This document shows positions 6,291 to 12,723 of a stretch of DNA of 13,905 bases, in pieces. Under the pieces are notes generated by a model. That model saw only the letters and a list, made by a program, of their open reading frames with translations, ran no database searches and was not told the DNA's origin. The position numbers and the translations under genes were made by a program. The DNA comes from DATGXB01 sp035298905 (GTDB lineage: Bacteria > Cyanobacteriota > Cyanobacteriia > Cyanobacteriales > Nostocaceae): the NCBI GenBank assembly GCA_035298905.1, contig DATGXQ010000458.1, forward strand, positions 1 through 13,905, written 5' to 3'. Each line of letters opens with the position of its first letter. Position 1 is the first letter of the stretch.

Positions 6291-6929
6291 TTAACCGCCA
6301 GCTTGAAAAATTTGGTTAGCAGTTAATGATAACTCTGGGAAAGTTGGTGATACAATGCGTTCTTCACCTTTAAATTGACTAATTTGATATTCCCCTTCTA
6401 TCAATTCATGAATAGTAATTGTTGGTTGTTTAGGAATACCGATAAACCTTCTCCCACCTAAACCTAAATAATCAGCAATCCAATATTCAGTAATCCCCAT
6501 TTCCTCTCTGCGAGACGCTACGCGAACATAATCTTTCACTTTAGTTAAGTAATCAACACGCCAATTTGTACTGACAACTTCAATTATCAAAGGAATTGAT
6601 GCACCTTGTGTCACAGTTGATTCTTTTTTCCATAACGGTTAATTAACCAAATTGGGACGATTTAGTAATAGAATGTCTGGTAAATAAGCTGATTCACTAT
6701 CAGCCGGTTTGAGCAATGCTTGATTAGGTACGAAGTAAGGCAGATTTAATCGTTTATATTCAAAGACTAACTCCGTAGTTAAAAAGCCTTTAACTTCTTC
6801 ATGTCCTCCTAATGGTTGTGCCATCTCAACAATTACTCCATCATGCAGTTCATATCGTCTATCTTCTGGTTTCCATTGGACAAACTCTGCAAAAGTTACT
6901 GTTTTGGTTTTAGGTAAGGCTTGAACCAT
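6291..6929 (-). pseudogene. Uma2-family nuclease gene interrupted by an in-frame TAA
   Basis: The two open segments, 6929-6639 and 6638-6291, are in the same frame and together make one Uma2 (DUF820) restriction-endonuclease-fold protein of about 211 residues. The first part runs from MVQALPKTKT to ...LPDILLLNRPNLVN with the catalytic Asp85, and then meets TAA at codon 97. Reading on gives PLWKKEST and then the second half, with Glu117 in PLIIEVVSTN and the TKVKDY lysine of the PD-(D/E)xK site. The stop therefore splits the active site. A single change from GAA would explain it, since relatives as I recall them read LVNEPLWKK. A 24-bp repeat is also inserted in frame at 6504-6527. AGGTAGG upstream of ATG 6929 is a good ribosome site. 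A GTG at 6614 could start the second half, but a half protein would be inactive. Confidence 0.85.
6504..6527. repeat. 24-bp short dispersed repeat inserted in the Uma2 gene
   Basis: These 24 bases add eight residues (VRVASRRE) between KVKDY and EMGI, where Uma2 relatives normally run KDYEEMGI. The unit contains GCGTAGCGTCTCGCAGAGA, with a small TCTC-GCA-GAGA hairpin, and matches from memory a very small dispersed repeat scattered through Nostoc genomes. It is GC-rich inside an AT-rich gene and its length keeps the frame. Confidence 0.7.
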
Positions 6930-7012
6930 AATTTACCTACCTTGGTTATTTTGAAACTCTCGTGATTTCTTGTGTTTAAATGACTGGTGAACTGTGCAGT
7001 TTAACAGAATTT

Positions 7013-7429
7013 TTACGGTTTACGATATACATCAAACAGCAGTTGTGAACGATAAAAACACACATCAAACTCCAAGAAAAAGTTCATACGTCCTAGTAGC
7101 AAAGGCACATCATTAGACAAACTCCATGCAAAAACCAAGCGCACTGGCTCAAAAGTTCCAATTTGGGCAGATACAACTAAACCCCTTGCTTCAACAGGTG
7201 CTAAATTGCCAGCTAATAATACAGATGTTGTTTGTTGTTCCCAAACTGCACCTAGCTGAACACCAATACTGTAGGGTAAAACATTTACACTTGCTCCAGT
7301 ATCCAACAATCCTGAAACTTCTACTGTTGAATTACGATAAGCTAATGTCAGTGGTAGCTTTGGCAATACATCAGCAACACCAAATGTATCATATCCTTCT
7401 GTAAAGGAAAATCTTTGAGGATTAACCAT
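7013..7429 (-). CDS. Retropepsin-like (clan AA) aspartic protease
   Basis: The 138-residue protein carries the retropepsin active-site loop LLDTGAS at 41-47 (catalytic Asp43). The second family block, LLLGRMNFFLEFDV at 110-123, forms the other part of the fold. GLVVSAQIG at 83-91 is in the place expected for the flap strand. With one DTGA motif it should work as a homodimer. There is no signal peptide or membrane helix, so it should be cytosolic. Its substrate is unknown. ATG 7429 overlaps the end of the upstream 70-residue gene by 8 bases, so the two are almost certainly translated together. Small cytosolic retropepsins paired with a short helical protein recur in cyanobacteria to my recollection, but I know of no assigned role. 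Confidence 0.8.
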   Translation of the reverse strand: MVNPQRFSFTEGYDTFGVADVLPKLPLTLAYRNSTVEVSGLLDTGASVNVLPYSIGVQLGAVWEQQTTSVLLAGNLAPVEARGLVVSAQIGTFEPVRLVFAWSLSNDVPLLLGRMNFFLEFDVCFYRSQLLFDVYRKP

Positions 7430-7634
7430 TGTCTAGCCTGTCCGACTCCAAAAGTTGAGCAAGTTGATGTGCAGCTGCATGGGAATTAAGCGGCGACCAA
7501 ATAGGATATGTTGCTCCCTGTTCTAATGCTGGTTCTTCATCCTTAGCTAACTCTGAAACCAGGAATTGCATAACTTTCAATTTTTCAGCACGGGTTAGAT
7601 TTCGTAGGGTAGGAAATAGCTCTACGGCGTTCAT
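7422..7634 (-). CDS. Small helical protein coupled to the aspartic protease
   Basis: The 70-residue product is not a family I can name. Residues 1-34 look like two amphipathic helices (ELFPTLRNLTRAEKLKVMQF and the following LVSELAKDEE), and the rest, through WSPLNSHAAAHQLAQLLESD, is a linker and a third helix. The size, the upstream position and the 8-base overlap with the protease start resemble an antitoxin placed before its toxin, but no antitoxin domain is recognisable. It may regulate, scaffold or be cut by the protease. ATG 7634 lacks a clear Shine-Dalgarno sequence. The 185 bases between this gene and hicB show no convincing promoter. Confidence 0.65.
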   Translation of the reverse strand: MNAVELFPTLRNLTRAEKLKVMQFLVSELAKDEEPALEQGATYPIWSPLNSHAAAHQLAQLLESDRLDNG

Positions 7635-7819
7635 AATGATTATGTTGGAGACGATTCAATATCTCTATTTTTTCACAGGTTTATGACACTGATGATAGTT
7701 TGTGAGGATTGTTATTAAGTGGCGTATTGTCCCAAGTATTTGAACTAAACTTAGAAGGAAAAGGGGGTAACAAAACAGGATTTGGTATTACGTCAACATT
7801 TAGGTAAAAACGTTTCAGA

Positions 7820-7993
7820 TTATCTCTCGCTTGCTAATCTGTCTTCAATATGCAGGAGGATGGCATCTCGAATATTTTCTAGAACTTCTTCGTAAGTGTC
7901 TCCTTGTGTATAACATCCTTGTAATGTGGGACATGAAGCAAAATAGCCTTCTTCGTCTTTTTCAATGATTACAGGAAATAAAAAACGGTTCAT
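7820..7993 (-). CDS. hicB: Orphan HicB-like antitoxin, 57 residues
   Basis: Reading the minus strand from ATG 7993 gives MNRFLFPVIIEKDEEGYFA and continues through SCPTLQGCYTQGDTYEEVL to IEDRLASER and TAA at 7822-7820. This is the HicB partial RNase H-like fold: an edge strand, the EGYFASCPTLQGC turn and the TYEEVLENIRDAI helix. HicB proteins neutralise HicA mRNA-cleaving toxins. No HicA lies on either side, so this is an orphan or solo form. It is shorter than the 70 or more residues usual for HicB and has no C-terminal DNA-binding domain, so it either lacks autoregulation or has lost its tail. A near-consensus promoter is present upstream. There is no clear Shine-Dalgarno sequence. Confidence 0.82.
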   Translation of the reverse strand: MNRFLFPVIIEKDEEGYFASCPTLQGCYTQGDTYEEVLENIRDAILLHIEDRLASER

Positions 7994-8031
7994 AATGTGA
8001 TTAGTGGCGATCGCTTACACTCTGCTATACC

Positions 8032-8060
8032 ATTATACTAGCTGGTTCTTAAATTCTCAA
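8032..8060 (-). promoter_or_regulatory. Near-consensus sigma-70-type promoter for hicB
   Basis: On the minus strand TTGAGA (8060-8055) and TATAAT (8037-8032) are separated by exactly 17 bases: five of six -35 bases match and all of the -10. Transcription would start at about 8025, giving a leader of roughly 30 bases before ATG 7993. Confidence 0.65.
8034..8039 (+). promoter_or_regulatory. Possible -10 box for xisH, overlapping the hicB promoter
   Basis: TATACT (8034-8039) matches the -10 consensus at five of six positions and lies 32 bases before ATG 8072. No good -35 is present upstream. It shares four bases with the hicB -10 on the other strand, so the two divergent promoters would compete. 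Confidence 0.35.
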
Positions 8061-8071
8061 AAGAACTCATC

Positions 8072-8491
8072 ATGTCTAGAAGAGATGATTTACATTTTGC
8101 GCTGCGTCGTACTCTAGAAAAGGACGGTTGGACAATTACTGATGATCCTTTAACTTTAGTATTAGAGCAAACATTGTTAAAAGCTGATATTGGAGCAGAG
8201 AAGTTTTTTACAGCCCAAAAGGAAGGACGTAAAATTGCTGTAGAAATTAAAGATTTTGATACTCCTTCAGTGATTAGTGAATTAGAAAAAACGATGGGGC
8301 AACTTCAGCTGTATCAATGGGCTTTAGAAGAACAAGAACCAGAACGTCAGCTTTATTTAGCAGTGAGTCAGCCTATTTATTTAAAACATTTTCAAAAGCC
8401 CATATTTCAGCTAGTTATAAAACGGAATAAAATTAATTTATTGGTTTATGAACCTATAGATGAGGTAATTCTACAATGGATAAATCACTAA
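8072..8491 (+). CDS. xisH: XisH-family protein (fdxN element excision controlling factor)
   Basis: The 139-residue protein matches XisH along its whole length. It has an N-terminal helix (DDLHFALRRTLEKDGWTITDDPL, described here by residues 5-27), then ADIGAEKFF at 38-46, IAVEIKDF at 55-62, the GQLQLYQWALEEQEPERQLY region at 76-95, and the C-terminal YEPIDEVILQWI at 126-137. Asp39, Glu58 and Lys60 form a PD-(D/E)xK nuclease-like core. XisH and XisI were named for helping XisF excise the fdxN element during heterocyst differentiation in Anabaena. Many genomes carry extra pairs away from that element, and no recombinase or element end is seen here, so this copy probably has another role. ATG 8072 has a weak AAAGAA ribosome site. 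The coding end overlaps xisI by 16 bases. Confidence 0.88.
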   Translation: MSRRDDLHFALRRTLEKDGWTITDDPLTLVLEQTLLKADIGAEKFFTAQKEGRKIAVEIKDFDTPSVISELEKTMGQLQLYQWALEEQEPERQLYLAVSQPIYLKHFQKPIFQLVIKRNKINLLVYEPIDEVILQWINH

Positions 8492-8799
8492 AATACCCGC
8501 ACATTTTGACACAGGTACTACGGAGAGCAGCATCCGTACAACCCCGATTACAAAATATTCAAATTCGTGCAGTATGTGATCATGACTCAGGACAATTTTT
8601 AATTATTGCCACTGGTTGGAATAAGAATGCTTGGATGAATACAATTTTGTTTCATGCTCGGCTTGTAGATAGTAAAGTTATCATTGAAGATGATAATTTT
8701 GAGGAAGGACTTACCAGCGCATTAATTACAGAAGGAATTGCAGAAGAAGATATCGTATCAGGACTTTCTCTGGAACAGCCAATCATCAGTAAAAAATGA
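8476..8799 (+). CDS. xisI: XisI-family protein, divergent
   Basis: This 107-residue partner always follows xisH in the family. Typical XisI features are visible: the MDK start, the GWN motif at 47-49 after a beta strand, the strand KVIIEDDNFEEGL at 67-79, and the end SALITEGIAEEDIVSGL at 81-97, where relatives have ...LGVPKEDIVLGF. It differs in the middle and in its Phe/Pro-poor tail, so it is a divergent member. The start at ATG 8476 lies 16 bases inside xisH, which implies tight coupling and probably a complex of the two products. XisI has no catalytic motif that I can see. It could act as an inhibitor or partner of the nuclease-fold XisH; that is inference, not established. Confidence 0.8.
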   Translation: MDKSLKYPHILTQVLRRAASVQPRLQNIQIRAVCDHDSGQFLIIATGWNKNAWMNTILFHARLVDSKVIIEDDNFEEGLTSALITEGIAEEDIVSGLSLEQPIISKK

Positions 8800-8809
8800 A
8801 AAATCCAGT

Positions 8810-8830
8810 TTTTTAATTTTTAATTTTTAA
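8810..8830. repeat. Three tandem TTTTTAA units at the convergent xisI / PEP-synthase-like end
   Basis: TTTTTAA occurs three times in a row and the last unit contains the TAA stop of the minus-strand gene. It is low-complexity sequence between convergent genes. There is no GC stem to make it a proper terminator. Confidence 0.6.
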
Positions 8831-11133
8831 TTCCCTAATTGTCGTCTTGCTGCTGCTAAAATGATTCTTTGTTCGGCACGAGCGATCGCTCTATATGTCC
8901 TCTCTACTGCTTCCGGTTCTACAGAAATCGATGTAATCCCCCATTCTACCAATTGATCAATGATTTCTGGGTATAATGCTGGTGCTTGTCCACAAATAGA
9001 ACAGGGTATACCACCTTCTTTAGCCATTTTAATGATTTGCGCGATCGCTTTCATGACTGCCGGATGACGTTCGTCGTAAATTTGGGCTAGATGTCCCTGT
9101 TCTCGATCTACTCCTAACAATAATTGAGTTAGATCATTTGTCCCGATGGAAATTCCTGCCGCGCCGGCTTTAATATATTCTGGTAATAAAAATAGTACAC
9201 TTGGTACTTCTGCCATCATCCACAATTGGAATTGAGAAACTTGTGTTAATCCCGCTTGTTCTACTTTTTGATGACAAAATTTAAACTCTTCTACAGTTCT
9301 GACAAATGGTAATAATAAATGTAGATTTTTATAGCCCGATTTTTGAACTTTGGCTAAAGCCTGTAATTCTAATTCAAATATAGCAGGATAACGCATATAA
9401 TTAATTACCCCTCTATCACCCAAAATTGAAGATTTGTAATCCTCACTTAAAGAGGGTAAATCTGGCGATCGCCAATCTAAGGAGCGATAAAATACGGGAC
9501 GGGGGGCAAAAGCACGGGTAAACTGCATCATCTGTTCAGTCCACCGTTCTAATAATTCTGCCTTTTTACCTGCTGATAGCCAATTGTTTGGGTGTTGTCC
9601 CTCTAAAATCGTCAATACCATTAACTCAGAACGCAATAATCCTACTCCATCTACGGGTAGATTTTGCACTTGCTCAATTAAACTAGGCTGACTGAGGTTA
9701 ACTAGCAGTTGGGTAGCAATCATGGGTAAAGGAGGGGTAGTTGATGGAGTTAGGGGAGAAGAAAGAACCCCAGGTTCTCTAATTTCTCTTTCGACCTTTG
9801 TCTCACTAATGTAATCTGTGAATGCTGCTTCTTTGCTATCACCTTTGAGACGGTATACCTCCCCGCGATCGCCGTCTAGTAATAATTTTTCACCAGTCTG
9901 GAGAATGCTAGTAGCATCTGTAACACTAACAATTGAGGGAATTGCCAACTCTCTGGCTAAAATTGCCGCATGACTGGTTAATCCTCCTTGTTCAGTCACA
10001 ATTCCCGCTACTTCTTTTAACAACGGCAACCAATCAGGAGTAACAGATTTTGTCACTAAAATCACTCCAGGGGGAATGTATTCTGGTTTCTGTTGGGAAT
10101 CAATAATTACATGAGCTTTAGCAATTACTCGTCCCCTAGCCGAACCAATTCCTTTGAGTAGGGAAAAACTGGGAATAATTGAGTGGGGGGTGCTGACTTG
10201 GGTAATGTAAAGTTGGGCAATTGGTTGAGATTGGGTAATTGTCCACTTAAAAGTTAATTCTGTCCCTAATTCATTCACCAGTTGATTACCCAAAGCAATG
10301 AGATGTTGTAGGTATTCTGCTGTTAAGGAATACTGTTTTTGTTGGATTTCGTCTAGGATATTGACTTGCAAACCGTGGGTTGTGTCATCAGGTACACAAT
10401 AAGCCAGAACTTTATTTCCTAGTTGTTGTTCTATTACCAGTCCGGTTTCTGGTTGAATGTAGTGAACATCTGGCAAAATTTCCCCATTGGTGATAGCTAC
10501 ACCTAATCCATAGGTAGACTCGATTTCCCAAGTTGATGGACTGGCATTGAGTACACCAGAGGCGATCGCGTTTTCTACTGGTTGTACTAACACCGCTAAA
10601 TTGACTTGTTTCAGGTCTATACCCACATTTTGCCAGTATAATAAACTTCTAGCTCTAAATAATTGACTCCAAACTAACTTTAACCCTTGGGCGATCGCTT
10701 CTTGATTGCAACTACAAAAAACTGCTTCCATCAACCCAGAAATGTTACCCGTCCCCTGTATGACTGGTACTCCCAAGGAAGGACGCAAAACTAAATATTG
10801 CTTTTGCCACAGGGTAGCAGCTTGATAAATTGTACTCACCCAATCTGCTGGAATATCGCCAACAGTCACCTCCTGACGCAACCTTCCGGCGACCTGTTGT
10901 AATTGTCGCCAATTAGCAACGTCCAAATGTAAAGAAGAATGAGGCAAATCAGCAACTAACGACTCTGAACTATTGAGAGTTTCCAGAAATTGGCGCAAAA
11001 CCTCCGCCGACACCACGAAACCAGGTACTACTGGGTAGCCCCGTTGCATAATTCTGCTTAAGTAAAACGCTTTGTCGCCAACTTTGGCGCGGTCTAGTAG
11101 TTTAATTTTGTCTAGCCAGTAGAGTTTGTCCAC
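8827..11133 (-). CDS. PEP synthase-like protein with a degenerate ATP-grasp half
   Basis: The 768 residues follow the order of phosphoenolpyruvate synthase (E. coli PpsA 792): N-terminal ATP-grasp (1-315), phosphohistidine swivelling domain (325-425) and PEP/pyruvate TIM barrel (475-765). GGLTSHAAILAREL at 383-396 supplies the phosphorylated His388. GLLRSE (498-503), GTNDLTQLLLGVDR (664-677) and ICGQAP (713-718, Cys714) are intact barrel motifs. In the ATP-grasp half the family VRSS is LRPS (116-119). The DIEWAID block reads LTFKWTI, and the QTRP end reads TQVSTP. The protein may therefore not phosphorylate itself with ATP and may instead act as a PEP-binding or regulatory enzyme. GTG 11133 is the earliest start, as TGA lies directly upstream. 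A MITE-like hairpin ends 33 bases before it. Confidence 0.8.
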   Translation of the reverse strand: MDKLYWLDKIKLLDRAKVGDKAFYLSRIMQRGYPVVPGFVVSAEVLRQFLETLNSSESLVADLPHSSLHLDVANWRQLQQVAGRLRQEVTVGDIPADWVSTIYQAATLWQKQYLVLRPSLGVPVIQGTGNISGLMEAVFCSCNQEAIAQGLKLVWSQLFRARSLLYWQNVGIDLKQVNLAVLVQPVENAIASGVLNASPSTWEIESTYGLGVAITNGEILPDVHYIQPETGLVIEQQLGNKVLAYCVPDDTTHGLQVNILDEIQQKQYSLTAEYLQHLIALGNQLVNELGTELTFKWTITQSQPIAQLYITQVSTPHSIIPSFSLLKGIGSARGRVIAKAHVIIDSQQKPEYIPPGVILVTKSVTPDWLPLLKEVAGIVTEQGGLTSHAAILARELAIPSIVSVTDATSILQTGEKLLLDGDRGEVYRLKGDSKEAAFTDYISETKVEREIREPGVLSSPLTPSTTPPLPMIATQLLVNLSQPSLIEQVQNLPVDGVGLLRSELMVLTILEGQHPNNWLSAGKKAELLERWTEQMMQFTRAFAPRPVFYRSLDWRSPDLPSLSEDYKSSILGDRGVINYMRYPAIFELELQALAKVQKSGYKNLHLLLPFVRTVEEFKFCHQKVEQAGLTQVSQFQLWMMAEVPSVLFLLPEYIKAGAAGISIGTNDLTQLLLGVDREQGHLAQIYDERHPAVMKAIAQIIKMAKEGGIPCSICGQAPALYPEIIDQLVEWGITSISVEPEAVERTYRAIARAEQRIILAAARRQLGN

Positions 11134-11148
11134 TCAAATTAGTTAGGG

Positions 11149-11166
11149 GTCGGTTGTCAGTTGTCA
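11149..11166 (+). repeat. 18-bp direct repeat, copy 1 (second copy at 11345-11362)
   Basis: The two 18-base copies match at 16 positions and both end in GTCAGTTGTCA. They bracket the MITE-like hairpin at 11166-11269, but they are about 196 bases apart and too far out on the right to be simple target duplications. Confidence 0.5.
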
Positions 11167-11269
11167 TACCATTTAACTTTAATAATGGTACATATACATT
11201 CGGACGGACATGGCAGTGCCATGTCCCTACAAGTAATCTATATGTATCAGGGTTTTCGGAAAATGGTAT
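11166..11269. mobile_element. MITE-like nested hairpin upstream of the PEP-synthase-like gene
   Basis: ATACCATTT (11166-11174) and AAATGGTAT (11261-11269) are perfect terminal inverted repeats. Inside, TACATATA (11189-11196) pairs with TATATGTA (11239-11246). At the centre GGACATGGC (11206-11214) pairs with GCCATGTCC (11218-11226) across AGT. The whole 104 bases can fold as one long stem with internal loops. There is no coding content. The central palindrome is, as I recall, abundant between Nostoc genes. Confidence 0.7.
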
Positions 11270-11894
11270 CAGTTAGTAAAGGCAGGTTTTGTAGATCAAT
11301 TATTGGTAAGTATTCATAATTATCTGCTAAACCCGTCCGCGCATGTCAGTCGTCAGTTGTCAAGCCACTGGCTAACTATTAAAAATGCCATCTCAGTACT
11401 TTAATGTCTAATTATTACTTTTGTACCTGCATTTTTCCCCCTTGTCTATTTGACAGGTTTAAGTCATCAAATTAAGTCATACACTGCTGTTGTATTTAAT
11501 TATTGAGTTTACGTTTAAATCTTCCACTTTGATATCAAGTATTCACCTTGAAAAAATTTCACTGATCAAATAATCATTGTTTCAGCTTCTACATTCAGCT
11601 AAAGAGTGAAATAAGTCAGCAGGAATATTGCTTATTTTATAAGCTTTTTAACTTTTTTAACTGGATAGTTATTTCAGTCAAGCTGCACTAACAAATCAAA
11701 AATCTTTGTAGGGTAGAGAGAGCCAGACCCCGAAAAGTCTCATCAAGCAGATAAAAGTTAACCAATCTTGAACGTATTTTAGCAATGATTGGCTGAGAGT
11801 TGGAGCTTTGACATAAATTGACAGATGGCGAAATTCACATACAAATCCTTAGTCGTGAGTTGTTGGTAAAACCGAGTGCCAAATGAATAAATAA
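11270..11894. other. Gene-free stretch of about 625 bases
   Basis: No ORF of coding character, tRNA or known RNA was seen on either strand. It contains the second 18-bp direct repeat (11345-11362), a CCAATC/GATTGG inverted pair (11762-11767 and 11787-11792), and two TTGACA hexamers 10 bases apart (11808-11813 and 11818-11823) with no good -10 downstream. It is AT-rich and otherwise featureless. Confidence 0.6.
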
Positions 11895-12308
11895 TTAACT
11901 AAATAATGCTAGGGCTTTGGCAAAAATGGCTTCATCTGCTCGTGTTTGCAGGATTGATTTAACTAAGTTAATAAATTCTAAATCAGAATCAGCATCATTT
12001 TCCATAGTTTTACTAGCGGCATAAAAACTAACATCATCAATAGTCAATTCATTAGTGCTGCCTGTTTGCCAAACTGGTTTTTTACTATGCCAAGATAATG
12101 ACCTACCACGTAATGTAAATTGAAACCAGATAATTTCATCTTGATTTAATTCAAAAAAAACGTCAAAATAAGGCTCTCCCCCCTGAAACCAAATCCTGAT
12201 AGTATCTTCCTTTTGGGATCTTTTGAGCAACTTCGGTTCAATCGCTCTCAATGATGCACCAAGAGATGCAATTTCTTCTTTTTGTAGTGTGTAACTTTTC
12301 GGATTCAT
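11895..12308 (-). CDS. Conserved-looking cyanobacterial hypothetical protein
   Basis: The 137 residues have no signal peptide and no membrane helix. I do not recognise the family. After an N-terminal helix (SYTLQKEEIASLGASLRAIE at residues 5-24), residues 36-75 read as antiparallel strands rich in aromatic residues (IRIWFQGGEPYFDVFFEL, then WFQFTLRGRSLSW). The C-terminal half is a helix pair with an acidic loop (ENDADSDLEF at 102-111) and ends AKALALF. The composition is globular and cytosolic, and codon use matches the neighbours, so it looks real rather than chance. ATG 12308 has no clear Shine-Dalgarno sequence. It stands alone between two long gene-free stretches, so no partner suggests a role. 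Confidence 0.65.
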   Translation of the reverse strand: MNPKSYTLQKEEIASLGASLRAIEPKLLKRSQKEDTIRIWFQGGEPYFDVFFELNQDEIIWFQFTLRGRSLSWHSKKPVWQTGSTNELTIDDVSFYAASKTMENDADSDLEFINLVKSILQTRADEAIFAKALALFS

Positions 12309-12723
12309 ATTTTTGGAATTGTGCGTCAGGAGTTGGAGTAAAAAATTTGCTATTAGTAATTTTATAACAAAGACCTTACGTATACTTATGCTATATTAGG
12401 GAAACTTGATAATTTAGTTAAGTGTATAGTAATCCGATTTAATTCATTAACTTATTCGCAACCAGGAGAAAACAGGGAATAGATGGTTTTGAAATATTTG
12501 TAAATTTATTCATCTCGTTAGACACTTTTAAAGTTTCTCCTTTCTTTCCAGGCACAAGGACAACAAAAGTGATATCTAGCTACCAAACCTAGCTTTATAC
12601 CTCACCAAATGCTACAATTAAAAGTATAAAATCTTACTAAGATTTATGTAATAGTTGACAGTCTGTTAAATATATCTACTAGTATATTGGAAATGAGTAA
12701 GTAAATTTTTGCTGTTTTAGCTC
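12309..12723. other. Gene-free stretch of about 415 bases
   Basis: No ORF or RNA gene was seen. The only structure is a degenerate copy of the left half of the 3324-3432 element (12424-12483) and a TTGACA at 12655-12660. That hexamer points at the antisense side of recF without a matching -10 at normal spacing. The rest is AT-rich. Confidence 0.55.
12424..12483 (+). repeat. Degenerate left-arm copy of the 3324-3432 MITE-like element
   Basis: TATAGTAATCCGAT near 12425-12438 resembles TATAGCAATCCGAT of the element at 3324, and further on AACAGGGAA (12470-12478) resembles its heptad repeat. The right inverted repeat is missing. The alignment was judged by eye with several mismatches and gaps. 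Confidence 0.4.

Noticed and set aside
6291..6929. Two separate Uma2-like genes
   Set aside because: Both pieces share one frame, are complementary halves of one family, and are separated only by a TAA; a single broken gene is simpler.
7126..7404. Plus-strand ORF across the retropepsin gene
   Set aside because: It is antisense to the gene with the DTGAS motif and is Leu/Gln-rich without family features.
7675..7820. Open frame on the minus strand after hicB (NVDVIPNPVLLPPF...)
   Set aside because: About 49 codons with no usable start and biased toward Pro and Asn; it does not resemble HicA. It may be a remnant, but nothing supports a gene.
11430..11490. TTGACA-containing promoter in the long gap
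   Set aside because: The spacing to any TA-rich -10 is wrong and no plus-strand gene follows.
12655..12690. Plus-strand promoter starting with TTGACA
   Set aside because: No -10 lies at 16-18 bases that matches well, and there is no plus-strand gene downstream; it would read antisense into recF.
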